A stretch of DNA of 48,874 nucleotides from an uncultured bacterium (lineage in GTDB: Bacteria; Patescibacteriota; Andersenbacteria; UBA10190; CAIZMI01). Position numbers and translations under genes: made by a program. Position 1 is the stretch's first letter; every line of letters begins with the position of its first letter. Below the pieces are notes generated by a model. The model had not been told where the DNA came from. It saw nothing but the letters and a program-made list of their open reading frames with translations, and did not search any database. The DNA is taken from NCBI GenBank assembly GCA_903934015.1, contig CAIZMI010000018.1:1-48874 (forward strand). The letters are read 5' to 3'. Below, one piece after another: positions 36,724 through 46,157 of the stretch.

Positions 36724-36936
36724 GCCCGTAGAGCCACGGGAAAATCCTCGCCCCGCATCGCGGAAGAGACTCGCGTGTCGTAACGCGACCGACCGAGATC
36801 GTTGCTCATTCAGAAGACCGTTTGGTTCAACCCAGCGGTCTTTTTTCTTGATTGTTAATTTGCGACTCTGAAGCGTCGCGCCGAAGCGCGGAAACGCCCG
36901 TAAATTTTCCCCCCAATTCGTCGGGCGTGTCCCGCG

Positions 36937-37035
36937 TCGCGCGAGAAAACGCCGAACGTACGATGTGGCTCCCCCCATTGAATACGTTTAGAACTTTGGA
37001 TTGGGGGAAAATACGAGCGGAATTACAAAAGTTCA
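36937..37035. repeat. CTCCCTCTATTGAATACGTTTAGAAC repeat, copy b
   Basis: CGCGAGAAAACGCCGAAC..ATTGAATACGTTTAGAACTTTGGATTGGGGGAAAATACG. Confidence 0.85.
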
Positions 37036-37106
37036 ATCTTCAAAACCTATCAGCATTTATCTCAAACAATCGTGCAATAATATAGGAACTGCTCTAACAT
37101 GACCGC

Positions 37107-37895
37107 ATGGAACCACAAATACCATCTTTTGAAGATACCAGGTACAACAGACAACTTATGATGCCGGAATGGGGAGCAAAACGACAAGATTTGCTTAAAA
37201 GTGCTCGCGTAGCAGTTATTGGCGCAGGTGGAGTAAAATCCACCCTTCTTATGGCACTCGTGGCAGGAGGCGTCGGAAATATTCGCATTATTGAATTCGA
37301 CCACCTCGAATTATCCAATCTTAATCGTCAAATATTGTACCGAACATCAGGCATTGGACAATCAAAGGGGCAACTTGCAATTGCAACGCTAAAAGACCTG
37401 AACCCGGAAATCAATCTAGAATTAATCGAAGACAAGATTTCAGAGTACAACATATCCGACCTGCTTAACAGTTGGGATTTTATTGTCGAAGGCGGCGATT
37501 CCCCCGCAGGTCGAAATCTTGTAAATGACTATTGTCTTCAAACAAAAAAACCTTTTGTACACACATCGGCACAATATAACTATGGATATGCTTTTTCTGT
37601 TGTACCAGAGTGGCAGACAGCGTGTTTCGCGTGTTACTTTCCAAATGACCACACGAGAGAAATTAATACTGGCCCCGTCCCAGTGAGCGTGTTGGCAACC
37701 TCAATTGCCGGTAGTCTTGGCGCAGCCGAAATATTCAAATGGTTTTTGGGATACAAAAACAACCTAATAATCAATAAAAAATTATGTTTTAGTTCACTTT
37801 TATTAAGCGGTGAATTCCAATATGAAGAAACCCAGTGCAATCCACATTGTGAAGTTTGCTCCAAATATTACACAAAAAAGTTTGAAGGGGGGTGA
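37107..37895 (+). CDS. ThiF/MoeB family E1-like adenylyltransferase
   Basis: RYNRQLMMPEWG, VAVIGAGGVKSTLLMALVAGGVGNIRIIEFDHLELSNLNRQILY, CFACYF and HCEVC zinc pairs. Confidence 0.92.
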   Translation: MEPQIPSFEDTRYNRQLMMPEWGAKRQDLLKSARVAVIGAGGVKSTLLMALVAGGVGNIRIIEFDHLELSNLNRQILYRTSGIGQSKGQLAIATLKDLNPEINLELIEDKISEYNISDLLNSWDFIVEGGDSPAGRNLVNDYCLQTKKPFVHTSAQYNYGYAFSVVPEWQTACFACYFPNDHTREINTGPVPVSVLATSIAGSLGAAEIFKWFLGYKNNLIINKKLCFSSLLLSGEFQYEETQCNPHCEVCSKYYTKKFEGG

Positions 37896-37900
37896 TCAAA

Positions 37901-38071
37901 ATGCAAACGATTAAATTACGAGGTCTTGCAGAGGGAATTCTTGGCGCTTCTAGCGTACAAGCCATAAACATGGAAGAAGTCTTTGCAAACCACTCAGCAT
38001 TGGCAGCTGTTCGACAAAAACTTGAAATTAAAAAAAATTGTATCAGCGGTTTTGCGGCATGTGACGGTTGA
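37901..38071 (+). CDS. 56-aa small protein, candidate substrate of the adjacent ThiF-like enzyme
   Basis: SD GGGGGGTGA, ATG at 37901, MQTIKLRGLAEGILGASSVQAINMEEVFANHSALAAVRQKLEIKKNCISGFAACDG*; terminator at about 38090-38122. Confidence 0.7.
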   Translation: MQTIKLRGLAEGILGASSVQAINMEEVFANHSALAAVRQKLEIKKNCISGFAACDG

Positions 38072-38206
38072 ACAAAATTTTTTTTGATTTTTACAACCCC
38101 TGCTGAAATTGGCGGGGTTGTAATTTTATCACTTGGCAAATAATACAACTACCACCTTATCTATAAACGCATAAATTCTTTACCCAATCGAATACTAAGG
38201 AGAACA

Positions 38207-38916
38207 CATGACTTCGACTTTTCCGAGTTATAGTCTTGAAGAATCCGTCGAAAACCATCATCTTTTTTTGAGGGAAAACAATTACGAAGTCTGCGTTTCG
38301 CGCTACCGTTTAGTGGGTTAGGCCATGTTGCAGCAAATGCCCACCTTCTGGAGCGAAGTCCAAAATCGGACCGAATCACGTTATATGCGCCACCAAGTGA
38401 CACAACATAATGTTGCGAAATGTTGCGCCACCCGCGCATAAGTGCGCATAAGATGTATTACAAAGCAGTTATCCCTTGGGCAAAAAAAAATACAAGAATA
38501 CTTCCCTCCCGAAGTTCTCACGTTGGCAGATAACCTGAATATACCAATAATCTTGAATTTGCCTTCGGTGATCACAACTTGTCTCGACGACCTTCTGAAT
38601 CTTATCAAATCGTTTCCCCACCTACGTATCGTCATCGCACAACTCGGATCTTCTAAACAGGTTATTCCGGAACTTCAAGAAGCATTCGAAAAAGTTGCCA
38701 AGTTCGAAACTGTCAGAATGGACACCGCAATGAATCCAACCGCTGAAGTGGTCAGGTTGGCACTTTCAACATTCGGCCACGAACGAGTGATGTAACGAAC
38801 ATTGCCAGTATAAACATTTGGCCACCAACGTTGTTCATGCACTCTGGCAATCGCTTAGAGCAATCAAAGACGCGATTGCAATCATTCACAGTCACGCGCA
38901 AGAGAGCGTTAAATAA
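38207..38916 (+). pseudogene. degraded ORF containing an amidohydrolase-2-like fragment
   Basis: NIPIILNLPSVITTCLDDLLNLIKSFPHLRIVIAQLG..TVRMDTAMNPTAEVVRLALSTFGHERVM* lacks the usual downstream FGSD; flanking frames broken by stops. Confidence 0.5.
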
Positions 38917-38964
38917 AAAATATTCTTTCACAACGCAAAACCGTTCTTTGGTTTCTACCCCCCC

Positions 38965-38988
38965 CCGCAACTACTTGCGGTTTTTTTA
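38965..38988 (+). terminator. intrinsic terminator
   Basis: CCGCAA-CTAC-TTGCGG-TTTTTTT. Confidence 0.8.
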
Positions 38989-38996
38989 TTAATTAT

Positions 38997-39446
38997 TTAT
39001 TCGCGGATCCTTTTGGCCAACGCTGCCAACTTTTCATCATCGGCACGTTTATGATCGTGGGAAGAAATATATCCCTCATATTGCTCAAAATATTTATCAA
39101 CATTGGATTTTATCGGTTTCCATTCTGCAATTTTAGTTCCGTGCATTGGAAAAAGTTTGGCATGAATATGATCAACCCCAAATCCTTCAAAAATCATCCC
39201 AGTACGCCCAGCGTCTTCCAATTTACTATCAAGCAATAAAGCTACTTTTTTTGCAGCCAACACCAGGCCAACTAAAACCTCTTCTGGCAAAACAAAAGCA
39301 TATGAAGAAAAGTGCTCTTTAGTGATTACCACTGAAAATCCTTCCGTGTTTGGAAAGATAGAAAGAAAGGCAATATGTTTTTCATCTTCCCAAATTTTAT
39401 GACAAGGCGCCTCTCCTTTTGCAATCTTACAAAATATACATTCCAT
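38997..39446 (-). CDS. HIT family (histidine triad) protein
   Basis: CIFCKIAKGEAPCHKIWEDEKHIAFLSIFPNTEGFSVVITKEHF, GVDHIHAKLFPMH. Confidence 0.92.
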   Translation of the reverse strand: MECIFCKIAKGEAPCHKIWEDEKHIAFLSIFPNTEGFSVVITKEHFSSYAFVLPEEVLVGLVLAAKKVALLLDSKLEDAGRTGMIFEGFGVDHIHAKLFPMHGTKIAEWKPIKSNVDKYFEQYEGYISSHDHKRADDEKLAALAKRIRE

Positions 39447-39477
39447 ATCCTACAATATACATACATTTTGAATAAAA

Positions 39478-39505
39478 AAAAGGCTGTAGCAATTGCTACA
39501 GCCCG
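39478..39505 (-). terminator. intrinsic terminator of aspS
   Basis: GGCTGTAGCAATTGCTACAGCC palindrome followed by T8 on minus strand. Confidence 0.85.
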
Positions 39506-39532
39506 GAGTTACTTCGACAAAGAACTGACTAA

Positions 39533-40831
39533 TCAGGGCGCGAGCCGTGTCGGACCGCGATAGAGGAACGTGACCTCTCGTACGTTTTTGATCCCAAGCA
39601 GGACCATCAGCATTCGCGTGAGTCCGAAACCGAAGCCACCGTGAGGGGGACAACCGTAGCGGAAACAGTCCAAGTAATACTTGATGGGATCAAGCGTAAG
39701 ACCTTTCTCCTGCGCCTGCTGGATGAGAACATCATACCGGTGCTCTCGCTGTGCACCCGTCGTTACCTCCAACCCCTTCCATAAAAGATCGAAGCTTTTC
39801 GTGGTCACACCATCAGGATGACGCATGTGGTAAAACGGCCGCACAGAAATCGGATAATCCGTCACAAACACGAAATCGTGTCCGGTTTGCTCTTTGATGT
39901 GAGAACAAAGCAACCGCTCGCCCTCCGGATCAAGGTCCCCCTTGGTCTCAGCGGAAAGCACGTGACCACGCTTCGCAAGGATTTCATAAGCTTCCGTCAT
40001 CGTGACTCGTGGAAACGGAACCGACGGTACCTCCACCTCAACACCGAACGTCTCGGCAATTGCCGGGCCGTGTTTGCATTTAATGGACTGCAGAACATAT
40101 TGGATCCAACGCTCTTCGAACTGCATCACATTTTCGTGCGATTCGACCCACGAAATTTCCACGTCGACACTTGTGAACTCGGTGTCATGACGAGAGGTAA
40201 AAGATGGGTTAGCCCGAAAAACCGGTCCTACCTCAAACACGCGATCAAAACCGGCCGCCATTGCCATTTGTTTGTAAAACTGAGGCGATTGCGCGAGGTA
40301 AGCTTTCCCGCCAAAATACTCGACTGTGAAAAGCTCCGCCCCGGACTCACTCGCACTTCCCATAAACTTCGGCGAATGCAGTTCAATGAAACCATGCTCC
40401 GTCCAGTATCGACGCATCGCATGTTCCGCCGAGGTCTGTACCTGAAAGACCAAGTTATTTCTCGGCCGTCGCAGGTCAAGGAAACGCCAGTCCAATCGCA
40501 GATCCAATCCAGAGTCCTCCGAAACGGGAAGTTGCTGAGGAGCCGGATTCACGACTGAAAGTTGATGAACGAGAATTTCCAACTGACCAAGTTTCACCCT
40601 GTCGTTCGCGATAACCCGGCCCGTGATCTCTACCGCCGACTCGGGCGTCAACGAAGAGATACGACTACTCAAATCATCACCCTTCTTTTCGCGAACAACC
40701 TGCACGCAACCGGTATGGTCGCGTACGACCACAAATTGCATCTTCTTCTGATCGCGAATGCTTTGCACCCATCCCTTAACAACGATATCCTCGCCAACTG
40801 CGCGAGCGAGATTACAAACCAGAGTACGCAT
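39533..40831 (-). CDS. aspS: aspartate--tRNA ligase (archaeal/nondiscriminating type)
   Basis: VKGWVQSIRDQKKMQFVVVRDHTGCVQVV, FRANPSFTSRHDTEFTSVDVEISWV, GCPPHGGFGFGLTRMLMVLLG. Confidence 0.9.
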   Translation of the reverse strand: MRTLVCNLARAVGEDIVVKGWVQSIRDQKKMQFVVVRDHTGCVQVVREKKGDDLSSRISSLTPESAVEITGRVIANDRVKLGQLEILVHQLSVVNPAPQQLPVSEDSGLDLRLDWRFLDLRRPRNNLVFQVQTSAEHAMRRYWTEHGFIELHSPKFMGSASESGAELFTVEYFGGKAYLAQSPQFYKQMAMAAGFDRVFEVGPVFRANPSFTSRHDTEFTSVDVEISWVESHENVMQFEERWIQYVLQSIKCKHGPAIAETFGVEVEVPSVPFPRVTMTEAYEILAKRGHVLSAETKGDLDPEGERLLCSHIKEQTGHDFVFVTDYPISVRPFYHMRHPDGVTTKSFDLLWKGLEVTTGAQREHRYDVLIQQAQEKGLTLDPIKYYLDCFRYGCPPHGGFGFGLTRMLMVLLGIKNVREVTFLYRGPTRLAP

Positions 40832-40927
40832 TGAAGTTCTCCTTCGTTTCAAGAAACAACATCAACATCCTTCACCACAAGGCAAAGGACACATCCTGCC
40901 ACAAGGCAAAATGCTCACCGAGGTGAT

Positions 40928-42316
40928 TTATGGATAGACCTTGCGTCGAAAAGTTCGCGGGAAAGGAATGGTATCACGAACATGTGGAACATCGAGCAAC
41001 CAACGAATGAGCCGCTCGACGCCAATTCCAAAACCTCCGTGCGGTACGCAACCAAATTCCCGCAATTGTCGAACCCAATCGTAACGAGTGTCACCGGTTT
41101 TGCCTTTTTCCGCCATGCGCTCTTCAATTTCAGCAAGATCGGCAGACTTTTCCGCGATGCCAAGCAGTTCTCCGTAACCATTCGTGGCAATTAGATCGGC
41201 TGTCATTGTAACGCGTGGATCGTCCTTATCGATCACGTACGGAAAGGGCTCAACCTTTCGCGGAATACCTGTGATCCAAAAAGGTGAAGCAAACTGCTTC
41301 GACAAAGCCGCTTCTTCCAATGAACCCATACTTGTTCCGAATTCGAACGGAATACCAAGTTGATTCAAGCGTCGAACAGCATCGACATAACTGATCCGTG
41401 GAAATGGTACCGACAATCCGTCGACACACATCCTTGTTCCCAGCACCTGTTCAATATCGACGCATTCATCAGCGCAAAAACCAACAACCGAACTAATCAA
41501 GTCCTCAACAATCAAAAACAGATCCTCGAGATTAACCCAAGCAAGTTCACCTTTGATATGCCAATACTCCATGAGATGACGCTTGCTTCTGGTTTCCTCT
41601 GCCCGAAAACTCGGACCGATGTTGTACACCTTCTCGAAAGCATGAACGGCACTCTCAAGATAGAACCCAACACATTGTGTGAGGAAAATGTTTTCACCGT
41701 TCACTTCTAGAGACATCGCATTCCGATCTTCATAAAGCGGAGCTGCTGTAAGAATGGGCGCCGTGATTTCGATAAACCCTTTTCGACGAAACCACTCATG
41801 GATTGCCCCCATCATCCGATGACGAAATAGCAAGATTGTCGCGACTTTTTCGTTTCGAATATAGAGGTGACGATTCCGCAACAAGTGATCAGCCAACCGT
41901 TCATCCGTAACATCAATGACGCTATGCGGTCTCGGACTAAAATCTGCCGGAGCGTTTCCAATAATGTCCAAAGAAGAAAGATGGAGTTCTAGCCCACTGG
42001 GACCGCACTGCAGATTTCCAACCGCCCTGACCGATGATTCCACTGACAATGTTTTGGCTGTAGAAAAAACCTTCGCGCCAGCCTGACTCGCATTCGTTTT
42101 CCTTACAGCAACGGCTAAAGATGATCCTGTATCACAAGACGCATCGGAGCCCTCCCCACTTTTTGCAACCGCCTGAATCGTACCTGTCGAGTCACAGAGA
42201 TCAAGAAAAACAATCTGCCCAAGATCCCTACGCGACTTCACCCAAGAAAGCAATTCGACCTCAACCCCCTCACGCCTTCTGCCGCGAAGTAGGTCTTTTA
42301 CGTAGGTCGTCTTCAT
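40928..42316 (-). CDS. asnS: asparagine--tRNA ligase
   Basis: FIEITAPILTAAPLYEDRNAMSLEVNGENIFLTQCVGFYLESAVHAFEKVYNIGPSFRAEETRSKRHLMEYWHIKGELAW, GCVPHGGFGIGVERLIRWLLDVPHVRDTIPFPRT. Confidence 0.9.
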   Translation of the reverse strand: MKTTYVKDLLRGRRREGVEVELLSWVKSRRDLGQIVFLDLCDSTGTIQAVAKSGEGSDASCDTGSSLAVAVRKTNASQAGAKVFSTAKTLSVESSVRAVGNLQCGPSGLELHLSSLDIIGNAPADFSPRPHSVIDVTDERLADHLLRNRHLYIRNEKVATILLFRHRMMGAIHEWFRRKGFIEITAPILTAAPLYEDRNAMSLEVNGENIFLTQCVGFYLESAVHAFEKVYNIGPSFRAEETRSKRHLMEYWHIKGELAWVNLEDLFLIVEDLISSVVGFCADECVDIEQVLGTRMCVDGLSVPFPRISYVDAVRRLNQLGIPFEFGTSMGSLEEAALSKQFASPFWITGIPRKVEPFPYVIDKDDPRVTMTADLIATNGYGELLGIAEKSADLAEIEERMAEKGKTGDTRYDWVRQLREFGCVPHGGFGIGVERLIRWLLDVPHVRDTIPFPRTFRRKVYP

Positions 42317-42522
42317 GACTTTTCTCCGTATTTAGTTGACAACGAACGTATTCCCACCACCAGGCAGAAATATACTCTCCCAATCACAAGACCAGAAGAA
42401 CATTTATTCTTCGCACAACTATCATATTTAGTCAAATTTTTTCGGTTCTGTTTTTAAATACTTTCTAAACTCAATACCCTGAATAGGGATACTAAAATAC
42501 GCTATCATTAGGAATAATCTTC

Positions 42523-42620
42523 TGTGGCTCCGCGGGTCGGTGGACTACCGAACCAGAATCACAAGCATGCAAAAGAGAATTGTATGTTTACCCCACCCCT
42601 GACTACACTATTGTTTTTTA
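42523..42620. repeat. GGCTCCGNGRGTCGGTGG..CTACCGAACCAGAA repeat, copy 1
   Basis: Shared with 45258-45352, including ACCCCACCCCTGACTACACTATTGTTTT. Confidence 0.88.
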
Positions 42621-42681
42621 AAAAAAATACCGACCTATTCACCGGTCGGTTTAACTTACTAATGATCTCATTCCTGCCGGG

Positions 42682-42963
42682 TCATTCGTTGTCGCGGTCA
42701 TTGGGACGATAATTCACAAAAACAACACCTTCTTGCACATTCGGTGCGGCTTCGCCGATAAATTTCGCCGTTACTCTCGGCGAACTGATCCATTCACCGA
42801 AGCGACATTCAGGCAACGACGGCGGACCATCGTCTTTATGATCAGGTGACGAGGCATATCTCGCCGCAAGTTCTCGTGCTCGATCCTCACCATTGCAAGC
42901 AACAACGAAACCACAGTATTCACCCCGACAGGCGTCTTTGCGCCGTAAAATGAACAATTGCAT
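42682..42963 (-). CDS. hypothetical protein
   Basis: 93-aa ORF MQLFILRRKDACRGEYCGFVV...; own terminator (ACCGACC..GGTCGGT) at about 42625-42652. Confidence 0.6.
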   Translation of the reverse strand: MQLFILRRKDACRGEYCGFVVACNGEDRARELAARYASSPDHKDDGPPSLPECRFGEWISSPRVTAKFIGEAAPNVQEGVVFVNYRPNDRDNE

Positions 42964-43097
42964 GGCAGTATCCCCTTCGTAAAGATGGTTCTAATCCCAA
43001 AAAACAGACGACTCATAACAATAATCTGATTAATTGTTTTTGTCAACATCGTTGGGTAATGTGCACACACATATGGCGGTTTCTCTAAGATGGGAGA

Positions 43098-44054
43098 ATG
43101 AGCGTAAATATGGCAAAAACAATTAAAGAAGAAAGACTAAGGTGGGTCCTGCCGATTGTTAATAAGGAGATAAAGCTTTGTGATGCCGCAAAGGTGTGTC
43201 CGTATGGCAAAAGAAGTCTGGAAAGATGGGTGGCGATATTTAAAGAACATGGAGAAGAAGCACTGGAACCAAAATCAACAAGACCAAAAACATCACCAAA
43301 GGAGACACCGATCAGGATTAAGGAGGAAATTGTTTCACTCAGAAAAAAGACAAAGGTCTGTGCAAAGAAGCTGTATTGGGAACTTCGGGATCAAGGACTA
43401 CCCGTCAAAGAGCGGACGATCGGCAAAATTCTCAAACAAGAGAATCTGACTCGCAGATATCGAGTGAAGAAAGTTAAGTATAAGTATCTTAAAGCCCTTC
43501 TTAAGCCAGGAGAGCTAGTTGAGATCGATGTGAAGTATGTGCCGGGAAGAGTGGCAGGCAGGCGCTATTTCCAATATACAGCGATTGATTGTGCTTCCCG
43601 GTGGAGGTATCTGGCTGTGTATGATAATGAAACCAATTATCATTCCGTCTTGTTTCTGAACGAAGTAATTAAGCGATTCCCTTATCAGATTAAAGCAATC
43701 AAAACGGACAACGGAGCTATTTTCACCAACCACTATCAAACATACAAAAGAAGTGATTTCTCTGTTAAAACACTCCACGCACTTGATCAATTCTGTGCGG
43801 AAAACAACATCATTCATTATCTGATTGATCCAGGAAAACCAGCACAAAACGGAAAAGTTGAACGCAGTCACCGTTCGGATCAAGAAACATTCTATGACCG
43901 AAATACGTTTTATTCTTTCTCTGATTTGCAAATCAAACTGCTACTATGGAATATTGAATATAACAACTTGAGACACTGCGGTTTAAGCGGGATCAGCCCG
44001 AATCAATACCTCGCTAATTATTTAATAGCGAATCCGCCAAATGTCATTGCCTAA
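43098..44054 (+). mobile_element. IS481-type DDE transposase/integrase
   Basis: N-terminal HTH (KLCDAAKVCPYGKRSLERWVAIFKEHGEEAL), catalytic region LVEIDVKYVP, AIKTDNGAIFTNH, DPGKPAQNGKVERSHRSDQETFY. Confidence 0.92.
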
Positions 44055-44166
44055 AACAGTTGTATCTGGTTCGAAACCCCGATTTCGGTATACAAAAATA
44101 ACTGCTAACTATAGCGATTATTTCAGATGCTCCCCTGAAGCAGAACAAAGTTCGCTTCAGGGGTAA

Positions 44167-44220
44167 GCCATGAAGTGCAAAAAATTCGGCTTTTGGCCGA
44201 ATTTTTTTCTACTTCATGGC
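44167..44220. repeat. 54-nt long hairpin repeat, copy 1
   Basis: GCCATGAAGTGCAAAAAATTCGGC-TTTT-GGCCGAATTTTTTTCTACTTCATGGC; also at 46071-46124. Confidence 0.92.
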
Positions 44221-44286
44221 TCCCTCTATTGAATACGTTTAGAACTGTTGATTGGGGGAAAATTCGCGCGGAAATGACAAAATTAG
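44217..44286. repeat. CTCCCTCTATTGAATACGTTTAGAAC repeat, copy c
   Basis: CTCCCTCTATTGAATACGTTTAGAACTGTTGATTGGGGGAAAATTCGCGCGGAAATGACAAAATT. Confidence 0.85.
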
Positions 44287-44402
44287 CATTACTTTATAAT
44301 TTTCAAACTTAATAAAAAAGAGCCCTATGCAATTTATTCGCACGGGCTCGGAAAAACGGCGGCTCCACCTGACACACCCACGAACGCAAGTTGGTGTTGG
44401 CA

Positions 44403-44960
44403 TTATGGGCGGAAGACGAGCTGGCTACGCTCCCAGGAAATGCAGGCGAATGCCTTGTCAACGGTTGCGGTGGGATACTTTTCTTCCATTCGCTTCCGCA
44501 TCTGGTCCGCCTCAACCAGTTCGATTCCATCGAGTGGACCGTAGGGCTTATCGTCCCACGCCTTCGCGTTGCGCACGAACAAAGTTGTGATGCCTCGCCT
44601 CTTGCAGACGTCTTCCAGATCGCGCCGGAAACGAGCAGCCAAAACGCGGGAGCGGGCTTCATCCTTAATGATGTCGCATCGTTCTACGCCCACGGAGTAC
44701 TTGATCTCCGGTCGGCAGCACATGCACTTGAAAAGAAACGCCGCCGTCGACGCTGCTTCGTCGGTAGTGTTAAACACCAACCACCAGCGATGTCCTTTGC
44801 CACTTCGGCTGTTGAGCAACAAACCGAACTCAGGCATCAGAGATGAGGACAGAATGGTCATGCCGTCGTTTCCGTGGTCAAGCTGATCGGCTTCAAGAGG
44901 CACTTCCTGGGCTGTCTGGGACAGCACGTCCCGTAACAATGCATCACTATTCTCGGCCAT
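44403..44960 (-). CDS. hypothetical protein
   Basis: MAENSDALLRDVLSQTAQEVP...; GGAGGAG SD; terminator GAGCCCG..GGGCTC-TTTTTT at about 44318-44347. Confidence 0.65.
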   Translation of the reverse strand: MAENSDALLRDVLSQTAQEVPLEADQLDHGNDGMTILSSSLMPEFGLLLNSRSGKGHRWWLVFNTTDEAASTAAFLFKCMCCRPEIKYSVGVERCDIIKDEARSRVLAARFRRDLEDVCKRRGITTLFVRNAKAWDDKPYGPLDGIELVEADQMRKRMEEKYPTATVDKAFACISWERSQLVFRP

Positions 44961-45054
44961 AAAAGTCTCCTCCTTCTGGAAAAGGACTAAGGTACATTCC
45001 AAAACACGAAGTAACAGCATACTCCAAAACCACACACGTGTCAAGTTCATAGTT

Positions 45055-45140
45055 AGTACGCGCTCACAGGTCAAGGAAGAACCATCGCGTCCGATCACGG
45101 AACGGAGCAACCTTGCTCCGTTCCGTGATCGGTGTTGATT
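45055..45140. repeat. hairpin element related to 4999-5070
   Basis: GTACGCGCTCACAGGTCAAGGAA box, then perfect CCGATCACGGAACGGAGCAA / TTGCTCCGTTCCGTGATCGG stem. Confidence 0.75.
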
Positions 45141-45257
45141 AGCGTCACAAACACGGATCAACAACGCCGAAGCGATCGACATGTCTATTTCCTCAACCCG
45201 TGAGGGGTTACCATAGTTAAATGTTGGAGAATTTTTGACCAAATTATTCTTTTGTAT

Positions 45258-45352
45258 TGTGGTTGCTCCGAGAGTCGGTGGTCTACCGAACCAGAACCGT
45301 GCTTATAAAGAAGAATGTTTGGTTACCCCACCCCTGACTACACTATTGTTTT
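45258..45352. repeat. GGCTCCGNGRGTCGGTGG repeat, copy 2
   Basis: Matches 42523-42620. Confidence 0.88.
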
Positions 45353-45453
45353 GCCTGAAACACCTTATCCAACACTCGTTTCAAGAATGCAATACTACTA
45401 TCGTCTTTATAGTAAACACGAAGCATTTTTTCAATTTGTTTACGCTCTAACCC

Positions 45454-45933
45454 CTACGCAATTAAGGATTCAAACTGTCTTGAAAATGCATACTCTTCAA
45501 CTTTATTGTTGGGATAAGTATCGCCTTGAATATCAACAAAAGCCGGCTCTTCTGAATCTTGTTGGTAGACTTTTGGATCATTCAGATATCTAAGACAATG
45601 AGCAAGCTCATGTGAAAGCCAATTAATTTCATCATTGCCTTTCCAATATTCTTGTTTTACGAGTACGACATTATTCTCAGCTGATGATTCAGATGGTTGA
45701 TTCTTTTCCCAAAGCACATCGGGAACAACCGCCACCGTCAAAGCGTACACTCTTTCATCGTTTAAAACGCGCAATTGATTTTGAAAGCGAAGTGGAACCT
45801 CGCTTGCATTCAATAAGCTAATTTGTTCGATTCCTTCGTTTCCTTGCTCTAGAAAATACTTTTTTAGGAACTCAATAGGCAATGAACTCTCGTCCGATTC
45901 ATCAGGCTGTACTCCTGGAGCACGTTCATTCAT
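45454..45933 (-). CDS. putative zinc metallopeptidase-like protein (HExxH)
   Basis: INWLSHELAHCLRYLNDP contains HELAH. Confidence 0.6.
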   Translation of the reverse strand: MNERAPGVQPDESDESSLPIEFLKKYFLEQGNEGIEQISLLNASEVPLRFQNQLRVLNDERVYALTVAVVPDVLWEKNQPSESSAENNVVLVKQEYWKGNDEINWLSHELAHCLRYLNDPKVYQQDSEEPAFVDIQGDTYPNNKVEEYAFSRQFESLIA

Positions 45934-45993
45934 GTCTTAATAATAAATGAGTTGTCTAGCTTGGTCTATCGGTTCGACAACCGACTTCCCTCC

Positions 45994-46028
45994 CCAAAAA
46001 TACCGCCATGATTAGCGGTATTTTTTGT
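45994..46028. terminator. bidirectional terminator
   Basis: AAAATACCGC-CATGATTA-GCGGTATTTTTT. Confidence 0.82.
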
Positions 46029-46070
46029 TAGCTCCCCCGAAGTAGATGCCACGGCATCACTTCAGGGTTC

Positions 46071-46124
46071 GCCATGAAGTGCAAAAAATTCGGCTTTTGG
46101 CCGAATTTTTTTCTACTTCATGGC
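46071..46124. repeat. 54-nt long hairpin repeat, copy 2
   Basis: Same sequence as 44167-44220. Confidence 0.92.
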
Positions 46125-46157
46125 TCCCGCAATCGGACTCGAACTGTTTTTTCCTTT

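Noticed and set aside
39818-40558. 246-aa plus-strand ORF antisense to aspS
   Set aside because: Long only because it shadows a higher-GC CDS; no domain signature.
44060-44095. GGTTCGAAACC T-arm-like sequence downstream of the IS481 gene
   Set aside because: No D-arm or anticodon arm upstream; not a tRNA.
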